Under the pieces are notes generated by a model that worked only from the letters and a program-made list of their open reading frames with translations, was not told the DNA's origin and did no database searches. From an uncultured Oscillospiraceae bacterium (GTDB lineage: Bacteria; Bacillota; Clostridia; Oscillospirales; Ruminococcaceae): 11,868 bases of DNA. Positions 1 through 7,177 of the stretch are shown here, in pieces (the stretch's first letter is position 1; the number at the start of each line of letters is the position of its first letter). The position numbers and the translations under genes were made by a program. The stretch spans positions 1-11,868 of the forward strand of contig CAKSJL010000051.1 in assembly GCA_934463345.1 (NCBI GenBank), read 5' to 3'.

Positions 1-1379
1 TTACAGGTGAGAGCATGCCTGTTGAAAAAAAAGTCGGCGATAAGGTGACCGGTGCGTCAATAAACAAGAACGGCTATGTTGAATATGAAGCTGAAAAGGT
101 TGGCAGTGATACTGCACTTGCACAGATAATAAAGCTTGTTGAGGAAGCACAGGGAAGAAAAGCGCCTATAGCAAGACTTGCGGATATTATTTCAGCTTAT
201 TTTGTGCCGACAGTAATAGCTCTTGCGATACTTGCAGCGATTGGCTGGAAACTTGCCGGAGAATCAGCAGGCTTTTGTATGACGATATTCGTTTCAGTTC
301 TTGTAATAGCGTGTCCATGCGCCCTTGGTCTTGCAACACCGACTGCTATTATGGTTGCAACAGGCAGGGGAGCTAAAATGGGCATCCTTATAAAGGGCGG
401 AGAAGTCCTTGAAACTGCTCATAAGGTACAGACAGCCGTATTTGATAAAACCGGAACTATAACTGAGGGAATGCCGTCAGTTACAGATATATATACCGCT
501 GAAAATACTGACGAAAATAAAATCCTTGCAATATGTGCCGCTGCTGAGAAGCTTTCCGAGCATCCTCTTGGTGAAAGCATTGTGAGAGAAGCTGAGAAAC
601 GTGAGCTTGAAGTGCCTGAAGCGGAAAATTTTGAATATATATCGGGTATGGGCATAAAGGCAGACGTTATGGGGAAGGAGCTTCTTATTGGAAATAAAAA
701 GCTTATGCATGAGCATGGGGTAGATATAGCTGGACTTGAAAAAGCTGCTGAAAAATATGCTGTATCCGGAAAAACTCCTGTTATGTGTGCTTATAATGGC
801 AGTCCGGCTGGAGTTGTAGCAGTAGCCGACAAAATAAAGCCTGACAGCAGCAATGCAATTGCAAGACTTGAAAAAATCGGAATTGAATGTGTAATGCTGA
901 CTGGTGATAGTCATAAAACGGCATCTGCGATCGCCGGACAGGCAGGAATAAAGAATGTTGTGGCTGAGGTGCTTCCGGAAGATAAGGCAAATGAAATAAA
1001 GAAAATACAGGATAACAATAAGGTTACTACAATGGTCGGTGACGGAATAAACGATGCGCCGGCGCTTGCACAGGCAGATGTTGGAATAGCAATAGGCACA
1101 GGAACTGATGTAGCAATAGAGAGCGCAGATATTGTTCTTATGAATGGAAGTCTGGAAGGCGTTGACACTGCTGTAAGACTAAGTCGTGCAGCTATACGCA
1201 ACATAAAGCAGAATCTTTTCTGGGCGTTTGGATACAATATTCTGGGAATACCAGTTGCAATGGGCGTTCTTCATATATTTGGCGGACCACTTCTCAATCC
1301 GATGATAGCTGCCGCCGCAATGAGTCTTAGCTCAGTGTCAGTTCTTTCAAATGCATTAAGACTAAGAAAGTTCAGATAA
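1..1379 (+). CDS. copA: Copper-exporting P1B-type ATPase, C-terminal part (5' end outside window)
   Basis: ATP-driven export of Cu(I) across the cytoplasmic membrane. The frame is open from base 3, so the visible ATG at 15 is internal: the codons before it read TGES, the actuator-domain dephosphorylation motif. In order there follow the CPC metal-site motif in a membrane helix (312-320), the phosphorylation motif DKTGT (444-458), the HPLGES nucleotide-binding motif, the TGDS motif, the hinge GDGINDAPAL, and a last pair of membrane helices with the YN and MxxSS-type residues (FGYNILG, AAMSLSSVS) typical of Cu(I) pumps. These motifs make the class firm. The N-terminal metal-binding domains and first helices are missing only because the window starts inside the gene. 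The C-terminus (LRLRKF) is complete. The next gene is convergent, so this gene ends its transcript. No copZ or csoR is visible. Confidence 0.95.
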   Translation, partial: TGESMPVEKKVGDKVTGASINKNGYVEYEAEKVGSDTALAQIIKLVEEAQGRKAPIARLADIISAYFVPTVIALAILAAIGWKLAGESAGFCMTIFVSVLVIACPCALGLATPTAIMVATGRGAKMGILIKGGEVLETAHKVQTAVFDKTGTITEGMPSVTDIYTAENTDENKILAICAAAEKLSEHPLGESIVREAEKRELEVPEAENFEYISGMGIKADVMGKELLIGNKKLMHEHGVDIAGLEKAAEKYAVSGKTPVMCAYNGSPAGVVAVADKIKPDSSNAIARLEKIGIECVMLTGDSHKTASAIAGQAGIKNVVAEVLPEDKANEIKKIQDNNKVTTMVGDGINDAPALAQADVGIAIGTGTDVAIESADIVLMNGSLEGVDTAVRLSRAAIRNIKQNLFWAFGYNILGIPVAMGVLHIFGGPLLNPMIAAAAMSLSSVSVLSNALRLRKFR

Positions 1380-1456
1380 AAAAGTGCCTGCCGGATTAAA
1401 TATCCGACAGACTGATAATGAAGTATGTATTTTGAAGAAGTGTATTTTCAATGTCG

Positions 1457-1495
1457 AGGTGATGTTGCCATTGTGCAGTGTCACCTTATTTATTC
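1457..1495 (+). terminator. Intrinsic terminator of the copper ATPase gene
   Basis: A 12-bp stem (1457-1468 with 1475-1486, three G-T wobbles, 6-base loop) is followed by the T-rich tail TATTTATT on the + strand. The tail overlaps the last codons of the convergent gene, whose stop is at 1490-1492. Nothing T-rich follows the stem on the - strand, so it should act for the + transcript. A second small hairpin at 1388-1410 has no T-run. Confidence 0.6.
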
Positions 1496-2125
1496 TGTCT
1501 CATCTTTGAGATTATCTGCATGATTCATTGCTGCAATAATTATATCAGAGCAACTTTCTACAGAAAAGAGTGAACTGTTAAGGCATATATGGTAATTTTC
1601 CTTTACGCCCCATGTCCTTGTTGTATTTGCGTTATAGAAAGACTCACGTCTTTTGTCGTTCTTTTTTATTATATAATCGGCATACTGTTCGCTGATTCCA
1701 TAGTTTTCTATAGCACGCTTAACCCGGTCATTCATAAGTGAATGAATAAAAACTCTGAATGTTTTCTTGTGATTCTTTAAAATATAATCAGCACATTGTC
1801 CGACAATTATACAGCTTTCCTTTTCTGCAAGCTCAGTTACAAACTTATAAACCTCACTGTAAAGTATATCAGCCTTTGAAGCAGTTTTGTCTACATCCAC
1901 AGAACCTGCTTTTGCAGCAAGCGACAGTCTGTACAAAAAGCTCTGAGAAACATTTTCCTGAGTACTTTCAAGGTATTCCTTAGGTATTCCGCATCTGTCG
2001 GCAGCCATTTCAACTATTTCACGGCTGTAAACCGGTATATTCAGCTTTTCAGAAAGATTCTTTCCTATTTCAAGTCCTCCGCTTGCGTATTGACGTTCAA
2101 TTGTTATAACTGTATTTTCAGACAT
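1490..2125 (-). CDS. Cytidylate kinase-like family protein
   Basis: A 211-residue protein of the cytidylate-kinase-like family (Cytidylate_kin_2 type), common in clostridia. The N-terminus reads ITIERQYASGGLEIG, the family's version of a P-loop (usually GRQYGSGGREIG), followed by KLNIPVYSREIV, matching the 'IPFYDKEII' region of relatives. The C-terminal half has the basic stretch KKNDKRRESFYN and then WGVKENYHICLNSS, where relatives also carry WG and NYDLC. The sugar or nucleotide substrate of this family is not settled; true CMP kinase activity should not be assumed. Start choice: a GTG at 2134 is in frame, but AAGGAG lies 8 bases before the ATG at 2125, so the shorter form is preferred. It is a single-gene unit with its own promoter at 2209-2237, divergent from the rplU operon and convergent with the copper ATPase. 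Confidence 0.85.
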   Translation of the reverse strand: MSENTVITIERQYASGGLEIGKNLSEKLNIPVYSREIVEMAADRCGIPKEYLESTQENVSQSFLYRLSLAAKAGSVDVDKTASKADILYSEVYKFVTELAEKESCIIVGQCADYILKNHKKTFRVFIHSLMNDRVKRAIENYGISEQYADYIIKKNDKRRESFYNANTTRTWGVKENYHICLNSSLFSVESCSDIIIAAMNHADNLKDETE

Positions 2126-2208
2126 AAGAACCACTCCTTATTTTACATTTGTGTCAAAATTATTGTTATGTGTTAATTGGTTTTGTTTATATTAACGTTT
2201 GCTTTTTC

Positions 2209-2237
2209 ATTATATCACATTATTTATAATATTGCAA
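2209..2237 (-). promoter_or_regulatory. Sigma-A-type promoter of the cytidylate kinase-like gene
   Basis: On the - strand: -35 TTGCAA (2237-2232), 17-base spacer, perfect -10 TATAAT (2214-2209) preceded by TGA (extended -10). The start would fall near 2202, leaving a leader of about 77 bases before the ATG at 2125. Confidence 0.65.
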
Positions 2238-2290
2238 GTTTTTTGTGTATAAATATTTTGCGTTTTAAAAACTATATTGGAAAAAAACTA

Positions 2291-2319
2291 TTGACTTGCA
2301 GTGAAAAATGTGATAAAAT
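2291..2319 (+). promoter_or_regulatory. Sigma-A-type promoter of the rplU-prp-rpmA operon
   Basis: -35 TTGACT (2291-2296), 17-base spacer, -10 TAAAAT (2314-2319) with an extended TG at 2311-2312. Predicted start near 2326, just ahead of the structured leader. It is arranged divergently from the promoter at 2209-2237, with about 50 bases between the two -35 boxes. Confidence 0.75.
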
Positions 2320-2325
2320 AATTAA

Positions 2326-2406
2326 GCCGCATGTATACGGTTCATAAAGCTGTGTAAAACAGCACCGTAAAGCAGCGAGTTTTAGGAAAAAGGCAGGTGC
2401 CGAAAA
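2326..2406 (+). promoter_or_regulatory. L21 leader: structured 5' UTR of rplU
   Basis: The roughly 80-base leader before rplU folds into an outer stem TACGGT/ACCGTA (2336-2341 with 2364-2369) and an inner hairpin GCTGT/ACAGC (2349-2353 with 2359-2363), with a 7-base bulge on the 5' side. Near the start codon, GGCA-GG-TGCC (2392-2401) can form a small hairpin that contains the Shine-Dalgarno bases AGGTG (2395-2399). GCACC at 2362-2366 is also complementary to GGTGC at 2396-2400, so an alternative fold could hide the ribosome site. The position and size fit the known Firmicutes L21 leader, which is thought to let the ribosomal protein control its own synthesis. The switching model here is inferred from base pairing only. 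Confidence 0.7.
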
Positions 2407-2718
2407 ATGTACGCAGTTATTGAAACAGGCGGAAAGCAGTATCAGGTTAAAGAGGGAGATATTCTCTTTATTGAAAAGCTTAACGCTGAAGCTGAAGCAA
2501 CAGTAAACTTTGACAAGGTCGTTGCAGTCGGAACAGACAGTGGTCTGAAGATTGGCGCTCCATATGTTGAAAATGCAGCTGTTGAGGCAAAGGTTTTAAA
2601 GAACGGAAAGGCTAAGAAAATTACTGTTTTCACTTATAAGCCAAAGAAGGGCGAAAAGAAAAAGCAGGGTCACAGACAGCCTTACACACAGGTAAAAATT
2701 GAAGCTATCAAGGCTTAA
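2407..2718 (+). CDS. rplU: 50S ribosomal protein L21 (bL21)
   Basis: Component of the large ribosomal subunit that binds 23S rRNA. The 103-residue length is normal. The start [14 protein letters not shown] is the family signature, and the C-terminal half has the conserved basic stretch [26 protein letters not shown] lies 7 bases before the ATG. It is first gene of the operon with prp (2 bases downstream) and rpmA, an order conserved in Firmicutes, and is preceded by a dedicated promoter and the L21 leader. Confidence 0.98.
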   Translation: MYAVIETGGKQYQVKEGDILFIEKLNAEAEATVNFDKVVAVGTDSGLKIGAPYVENAAVEAKVLKNGKAKKITVFTYKPKKGEKKKQGHRQPYTQVKIEAIKA

Positions 2719-2720
2719 TT

Positions 2721-3038
2721 ATGATTATCGTTGAGTTTTTTTCAAAAGGCGACGAAATCAATGGATTTAAAATAAGCGGACATGCTTTTTACGCTGATTT
2801 TGGCAAGGATATTGCATGTGCATCAGTTTCATCAGCTGTTCAGATGACGGCAAACACAATTACAGATGTGTTTGGATATGAAGCTGAGGTTTCTGCTGAA
2901 AATGAAACGGTTATTTTAATGACAAAGTATTCCGGAGATGCAGTTCTGCAAAAGCTTTACAGAGGTCTTGTAATGCAACTTGAGCTTTTATCTCAGGAAT
3001 TCATAGGAACGATCAAGATAAAATTTACGGAGGTGTAA
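2721..3038 (+). CDS. prp: Ribosomal-processing cysteine protease Prp (YsxB/DUF464)
   Basis: A cysteine protease that removes the N-terminal extension of ribosomal protein L27, needed for a functional large subunit in Firmicutes. At 105 residues it has the normal length. The catalytic pair is visible: His21 in SGHA and Cys33 in [10 protein letters not shown], with the 11-residue spacing between histidine and cysteine usual for this family. It lies between rplU (2-base gap) and rpmA (2-base gap), so it is co-transcribed with its substrate, and the L27 here does carry the matching extension. No separate promoter is seen. No alternative identity is likely. Confidence 0.95.
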   Translation: MIIVEFFSKGDEINGFKISGHAFYADFGKDIACASVSSAVQMTANTITDVFGYEAEVSAENETVILMTKYSGDAVLQKLYRGLVMQLELLSQEFIGTIKIKFTEV

Positions 3039-3040
3039 GT

Positions 3041-3322
3041 ATGCTTAAGATCAGTATGCAGTTTTTTGCTCATAAAAAGGGAGTTGGTTCTACAAAGAAC
3101 GGACGTGACTCTGAGTCCAAGAGATTAGGAGTTAAGAGAGCTGACGGACAGTATGTTCTTGCTGGCAATATTCTTGTTCGCCAGAGAGGAACACATATTC
3201 ATCCGGGTGAAGGCGTTGGCATCGGTTCAGATGACACACTTTTTGCACTTATAAACGGAAAGGTTAAGTTCGAGCGTGTAGGTCGTGACCGTAAAAAGGT
3301 TTGCGTTTACGCTGAACAGTAA
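3041..3322 (+). CDS. rpmA: 50S ribosomal protein L27 (bL27) with cleavable N-terminal extension
   Basis: Large-subunit protein whose N-terminal tail reaches towards the peptidyl transferase centre. The 93-residue protein starts MLKISMQFF and then [21 protein letters not shown], the usual L27 start. The first nine residues fit the Firmicutes Prp cleavage signal (MLK-x-x-x-QFF before AHKKG or ASKKG), so the mature protein should begin at Ala10. A strong GGAGGT site (3030-3035) sits 5 bases before the ATG. It is third gene of the rplU operon and is followed by an intrinsic terminator at 3343-3371. Confidence 0.98.
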   Translation: MLKISMQFFAHKKGVGSTKNGRDSESKRLGVKRADGQYVLAGNILVRQRGTHIHPGEGVGIGSDDTLFALINGKVKFERVGRDRKKVCVYAEQ

Positions 3323-3342
3323 GACCTGAATTTATGTTAATT

Positions 3343-3378
3343 AAAATCCCGGGCTGTTAGCTTGGGATTTTGTTTTAT
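3343..3378 (+). terminator. Intrinsic terminator between rpmA and obgE
   Basis: A 13-bp stem (3343-3355 with 3359-3371, two G-T wobbles, 3-base loop) starts AAAATCCC and ends GGGATTTT, followed by GTTTTAT. It would end the rplU operon transcript. No convincing promoter is seen between it and obgE (3424), so obgE may rely on partial read-through or on a promoter I cannot recognise. Confidence 0.8.
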
Positions 3379-3423
3379 AGAATTCTGACGATGTCTGTAA
3401 ATATAGGCAGAAACGGAGAGAAT

Positions 3424-4701
3424 ATGTTTGTAGATAAAGCGAAAATTAAAATTAAGGCCGGTAACGGCGGAGATGGTGCAGTTTCATTTCATCGTGAAAA
3501 ATATGTTGCTGCCGGAGGACCAGATGGTGGAAACGGCGGAAGAGGCGGAAATATTGTATTTGTTGCCGATGATAATTTCTCATCGCTGATCGACTTCAGG
3601 TATAAACGGAAATATGTCGCAGAAAACGGACAAAACGGCGGTGCAAAAAGATGTACCGGCAAAAGGGGAGCTGACCTTGTTATCAGAGTTCCCAGAGGTA
3701 CGGTTATTAAAGATGCTTCTACTGGCAGAATTATGGCTGATATATCAACTGATGAGCCTAAGATCCTGGCTCTTGGCGGAAACGGCGGCAAAGGAAACTG
3801 TAACTTTGCTACATCTACAAGACAGATTCCAAAATTTGCGAAACCGGGATTTCCAGGCGAGGAGTTTGAAGTTACGCTCGAGCTTAAGCTTCTTGCCGAT
3901 ATAGGTCTTGTTGGATTTCCTAATGTAGGAAAATCCACTCTTATTTCTGTTGTAAGCGCTGCAAAACCAAAGATTGCGAACTATCATTTCACAACGCTTA
4001 CTCCTGTTCTTGGCGTCGTGAAAATAAGCGATGAGCGTTCGTTTGTAATGGCGGATATTCCTGGACTTATTGAAGGTGCGAGTGATGGTATTGGTCTTGG
4101 ACATGAATTTTTGCGTCATGTCGAAAGGTGCAGACTTATTGTTCACGTTCTTGATGTGTCTGGAATTGAAGGAAGAGATCCGATTGAGGATTTTGAAATT
4201 ATAAATGATGAGCTGAAAAATTTCAGTGAAGAACTTGCAAAATGCCCTCAGATCGTTGCGGCTAATAAATGCGACATGGCTTCTGAAGAACAGATTGAAA
4301 GACTTGAAAAATATATAACTGATAAGGGAATGAGCTTTTTTAGGATTTCGGCTGTGACAACAGAGGGAACAAAGGAACTTATTAGTGCAGCGGCAACTGA
4401 ACTTGAAAAGTTGCCGCCAATTAAGGAATATAAGGAAGAACCGGTTACAAGAGAAGAGCTTGAAGAAAGAGCTCTTGCGAATAATAAATTTGAAATTGAA
4501 GTTGAGGATGGCATATATTACGTATATGCACCATGGCTTGAACCTATTATGCGTACTATAAATATAGACGATTACTCCTCGCTTTTGTATTTTCAGCAGG
4601 TTCTTCGAAGAAGCGGTATAATAGACAAGCTTGAAGAGATGGGAATAAGCGAGGGAGATACTGTTAGTATTTTTGACTTTGAATTTGATTTTGTTAAGTG
4701 A
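3424..4701 (+). CDS. obgE: GTPase Obg (ObgE/CgtA)
   Basis: Essential Obg-family GTPase that acts in 50S subunit assembly and links growth to stress responses. The 425-residue protein has the glycine-rich Obg fold at residues 1-157 (GNGGDG, GGPDGGNGGRGG, LGGNGGKGN), then the G domain with G1 GFPNVGKST (164-172), G2 around TTLTP (190-194), G3 DIPG (211-214), G4 NKCD (281-284) and G5 SAVTTEG (309-315), and a C-terminal OCT domain (about 345-425) ending in an acidic, aromatic tail. All key GTPase motifs are intact. Start choice: the frame is open from about 3370, but family members start MFVDKAKI, and GGAG at 3415-3418 lies 5 bases before the ATG at 3424. It follows rpmA across a terminator, in the order usual for Firmicutes. 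Confidence 0.97.
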   Translation: MFVDKAKIKIKAGNGGDGAVSFHREKYVAAGGPDGGNGGRGGNIVFVADDNFSSLIDFRYKRKYVAENGQNGGAKRCTGKRGADLVIRVPRGTVIKDASTGRIMADISTDEPKILALGGNGGKGNCNFATSTRQIPKFAKPGFPGEEFEVTLELKLLADIGLVGFPNVGKSTLISVVSAAKPKIANYHFTTLTPVLGVVKISDERSFVMADIPGLIEGASDGIGLGHEFLRHVERCRLIVHVLDVSGIEGRDPIEDFEIINDELKNFSEELAKCPQIVAANKCDMASEEQIERLEKYITDKGMSFFRISAVTTEGTKELISAAATELEKLPPIKEYKEEPVTREELEERALANNKFEIEVEDGIYYVYAPWLEPIMRTINIDDYSSLLYFQQVLRRSGIIDKLEEMGISEGDTVSIFDFEFDFVK

Positions 4702-4772
4702 TATTAGTAATGCGTTGATTTCTATAGTCAAAGAAATGTTTCTTAAATTGCTTATCAGAACGGAGAAAAGCT

Positions 4773-5162
4773 ATGAATGAAATTTTGACTGAACATGATG
4801 TTAATCAGTACAGTCCGTTAACTCTTGCTTTTTATGGCGATAGTGTATATGAAAGGCTGACAAGACGGCATATTGTGCTTTCCGCAAACATGCCGCCTTC
4901 AAAGCTTCATGAAATAAAAGTCAGCAAGGTTTGTGCATCATTTCAGTCTGCTGCACTGGAAAGAATAATGCCGCTGCTTGACGAGAAAGAAATATCAGTT
5001 GTAAAAAGAGGCAGAAATGCAACAGGAAATACAGTTCCTAAAAGCTCCGGAGCAGTTGAATACCGCAGGGCTACAGGACTTGAAGCACTTTTTGGCTATC
5101 TGGATCTTTTGGGAAAAACAGACAGACTTGATGAGCTTTTTACATTGATTATTAGTGAATAA
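4773..5162 (+). CDS. mrnC: Mini-ribonuclease 3 (Mini-III)
   Basis: An RNase III-type endonuclease made of the catalytic domain alone, which matures the ends of 23S rRNA in Firmicutes. The 129-residue protein has LAFYGDSVYE with the catalytic Asp23 and Glu27, the basic stretch VVKRGRNA and the signature EYRRATGLEALFGYL. No double-stranded-RNA-binding domain is present, as expected for Mini-III. An ACGGAG site lies before the ATG at 4773. It follows obgE by 71 bases on the same strand; in Bacillus the gene sits elsewhere, near cysS, but its role in large-subunit maturation fits this ribosome block. Confidence 0.93.
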   Translation: MNEILTEHDVNQYSPLTLAFYGDSVYERLTRRHIVLSANMPPSKLHEIKVSKVCASFQSAALERIMPLLDEKEISVVKRGRNATGNTVPKSSGAVEYRRATGLEALFGYLDLLGKTDRLDELFTLIISE

Positions 5163-5248
5163 CAGATAAAACGGAAAGTTATGCCGTGCCGCTTGCAGAG
5201 CTTTCATGTGATGAAATAATGGATTATAGCGGCAGAATGGAGATTATT

Positions 5249-5980
5249 ATGTCAGGACATTCAAAATGGAACAATATAAAAAGAAAAAAAGAAGCTACGG
5301 ATGCTGCTAAAGGCAAGATTTTCACAAAAATTGGACGTGAAATTACTGTTTGTGTAAAGGAAAGCGGTCCGGATCCAAATAATAATGCGAAGCTTCGTGA
5401 TCTTATTGCAAAGGCAAAGGCAAACAATGTTCCAAATGACAATATTGACAGAGTTATTAAAAAAGCAGCAGGCGGCGGAGATAAAAATAATTACGAAACC
5501 ATGGTTTATGAGGGATACGGTCCTAATGGCGTTGCTGTAATAGTAGAGTGTCTTACTGACAACAAAAACCGTACAGCTGGTGATGTTCGTCATTACTTTG
5601 ATAAATTTGGCGGGAATCTTGGAACCAGCGGATGCGTATCATTTATGTTTACAAGTAAGGGTATAGTTATTGTTGAAAATAATGGCATTGACGAAGATAC
5701 CCTCATGGAAGATGCATTTGAATTTGGCGCTGATGATCTTTCTGTCGAAGATGAAGCAGCTGAAATTTCTTGTGATCCTTCCGATCTTGGAAAACTCAGA
5801 GAAGGTCTTGCTTCAAAAGGCTACAATGTTCTGTCGGCTGAAATTGACAGGATTCCTGCAACTTATACAACTCTTACAGATGAAGATCACATAAAGAAAA
5901 TGAACCTTCTGCTTGAACATCTGGAGGATAATGATGATGTTCAGAATGTTTACCACAATTGGGATATGCCAGAAGAGTAA
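5249..5980 (+). CDS. yebC: YebC/PmpR family protein
   Basis: Member of the YebC/TACO1 family; relatives have been described as DNA-binding regulators and, more recently, as factors that help ribosomes through difficult peptide sequences. The 243-residue protein starts MSGHSKWNNIKRKKEATDA, the family signature, with KIFTKIGREI and the middle motif YEGYGPNGVAVIVECLTDNKNRT all present. Length is normal. Start choice: the frame is open from 5186, but ATGGAG ends 6 bases before the ATG at 5249, which gives the canonical N-terminus. A weak promoter-like pair (TTGCAG at 5193-5198, AATAAT at 5215-5220) lies just upstream and may or may not be used. It is the last gene of the + strand block and ends at the bidirectional terminator at 6057-6087. 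Confidence 0.95.
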   Translation: MSGHSKWNNIKRKKEATDAAKGKIFTKIGREITVCVKESGPDPNNNAKLRDLIAKAKANNVPNDNIDRVIKKAAGGGDKNNYETMVYEGYGPNGVAVIVECLTDNKNRTAGDVRHYFDKFGGNLGTSGCVSFMFTSKGIVIVENNGIDEDTLMEDAFEFGADDLSVEDEAAEISCDPSDLGKLREGLASKGYNVLSAEIDRIPATYTTLTDEDHIKKMNLLLEHLEDNDDVQNVYHNWDMPEE

Positions 5981-6056
5981 AATGTGTAATTGAATATTAC
6001 AGAAAAAACCTCACATTCATATTATCGTTAAACTTTTGGGACTTCATAGTAAAAAC

Positions 6057-6087
6057 AAAACGGCAGATTTAATTGTCTGCCGTTTTT
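6057..6087. terminator. Bidirectional intrinsic terminator
   Basis: An 11-bp perfect stem AAAACGGCAGA / TCTGCCGTTTT (6057-6067 with 6076-6086) plus one T-G wobble, with a 6-base loop. It is followed by TTTTTATT on the + strand and by TTTTGTTTTT on the - strand. It stands between the convergent yebC (ends 5980) and lipoprotein gene (ends 6102), and should stop both. Confidence 0.9.
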
Positions 6088-6101
6088 ATTAGAATTAATT
6101 A

Positions 6102-7061
6102 CTATTTATTCTGTGTGGAAAGTGCATTTACAAAATCAGCACCCTTTCCGCCGCTTACATATTCAAGTGCATCACTGTCATAGCCGAATCTGAAAACGCT
6201 TGCGCAAATACCAGGGTTCTTATTGAATCTGAATGTAACTGTAACAGTATCTCCAGGCTTGCCGCTTACGTTGTCAGCCATGACTTCAAATGAGCCGTCA
6301 TTTTTAAATGTATTTGCTGTGGCATCTCCGCCGACTACAACAGAACCATTTATACCATTTGCCTTTACTGTAACTGCATCAATATTTGAAAAATCGAGCC
6401 AGTCTACAGTTATAGGATATGTACCGTCAGCAGTCGTATCCTTTATTTTGAAAGTTGCAGTGATAAACTCTCCGTCGAACACATAATTGCCTGCAAGATT
6501 CATCCAGAAAGCCTGCTGAATTTTCTTTTTACCCTTTATAGCATCAGAGCTGTCGTTATTGTTCTGGTCATTATTATCCTGACCCTGGCTGTTCTGATTC
6601 TGGTTTTGATTTGGGTTCTGGCTATCGCTGTTGCTATTATTATTGCTGTTTCCGTCTGAATTGCTTGATTCACTCTTATCAGCATCACCGGCAGGAGTAA
6701 TAACCATATCAGTTTCCTGCATCATCTGTTCAGCATCGAATGATGACTGGTCGATAGCAGAATCTGCGTTCTGATTGTTATCAGCGTTTGCTGCCGAGTC
6801 AGAATTGCTACCTGCATTAGCAGATGAATCTCCGCCCTGTTCAACAGGATCCTGCTGAGCGTCACTCGGCGGTATGTACTCAGAAATTTCAAGATCAACT
6901 TCTCTGAGCTTGTCTGCCTCTTCTGATGAAAGGGTAGCAGTCTGTATATCCTTATTGGCAACAGTATTATTGCCGTCCTTTTTGTCTGAGCAAGCAGCCA
7001 TAGATAATGCCATAGCACAAATTACAGCTATTGCAATAATTTTCTTCTTTATATTCAACAT
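6102..7061 (-). CDS. Predicted lipoprotein with low-complexity linker and cohesin-like C-terminal region
   Basis: No specific function recognised. The 319-residue protein starts with a lipoprotein signal: basic MLNIKKK, a hydrophobic stretch and MAAC, with Cys24 as the likely lipidated residue. Residues 66-175 are a flexible linker very rich in Asn, Asp, Gln and Ser. Residues 181-319 resemble cohesin-type beta-sandwich sequence, but in an unusual order. First comes what looks like a C-terminal half (181-243: FITATFKIKD, DGTYPITVD, INGSVVV), then an N-terminal half (257-315: GKPGDTVTVTF, NPGICASVF, YDSDALEYVSG), and the protein ends. Cohesins hold dockerin-bearing enzymes in cellulosomes; cohesin-like modules also occur in other surface proteins of ruminococci, so dockerin binding is not established. 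AAGGAG lies 7 bases before the ATG. It has its own consensus promoter (7106-7134) and a terminator at 6057-6087. Signal and linker are sure; the domain reading is from memory of cohesin patterns. Confidence 0.8.
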   Translation of the reverse strand: MLNIKKKIIAIAVICAMALSMAACSDKKDGNNTVANKDIQTATLSSEEADKLREVDLEISEYIPPSDAQQDPVEQGGDSSANAGSNSDSAANADNNQNADSAIDQSSFDAEQMMQETDMVITPAGDADKSESSNSDGNSNNNSNSDSQNPNQNQNQNSQGQDNNDQNNNDSSDAIKGKKKIQQAFWMNLAGNYVFDGEFITATFKIKDTTADGTYPITVDWLDFSNIDAVTVKANGINGSVVVGGDATANTFKNDGSFEVMADNVSGKPGDTVTVTFRFNKNPGICASVFRFGYDSDALEYVSGGKGADFVNALSTQNK

Positions 7062-7105
7062 TTGTATGCTCCTTTTAATAATATAATAAATTTTATCCGT
7101 AATTT

Positions 7106-7134
7106 ATTATACACTTAAATGTCAGTGATGTCAA
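7106..7134 (-). promoter_or_regulatory. Perfect-consensus sigma-A promoter of the lipoprotein gene
   Basis: On the - strand: TTGACA (7134-7129), 17-base spacer, TATAAT (7111-7106). Predicted start near 7099, about 38 bases before the ATG. It suggests strong expression independent of leuA upstream, for which no clear terminator is seen. Confidence 0.85.
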
Positions 7135-7177
7135 CCCTGAGTTTGTGACAATTTACTGAAAATTATATGATTATTAA

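Noticed and set aside
477..914. 145-codon open frame on the - strand
   Set aside because: Antisense to the copper ATPase; no ribosome site and no family resemblance.
1388..1410. Hairpin CTGCCGGAT/ATCCGACAG after copA
   Set aside because: One mismatch and no T-run; the hairpin at 1457-1486 is the better terminator.
2152..2157. TTGACA on the - strand just before the cytidylate kinase-like gene
   Set aside because: A -10 box at the right distance would fall at the start codon; the promoter at 2209-2237 fits better.
3745..4731. 328-codon open frame on the - strand
   Set aside because: It lies antisense to obgE, whose GTPase motifs are all intact; the product has no recognisable domain and a Ser/Asn/Lys/Phe-heavy make-up typical of a shadow frame.
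4731..4744. Palindrome AAGAAA-TG-TTTCTT upstream of mrnC
   Set aside because: Short, AT-rich, and not next to a recognisable promoter; likely chance.
6540..6860. Repeat-like low-complexity DNA
   Set aside because: It encodes the Asn/Asp/Gln/Ser-rich linker of the lipoprotein; the codons vary and there is no regular repeat unit, so it is not a CRISPR or tandem array.
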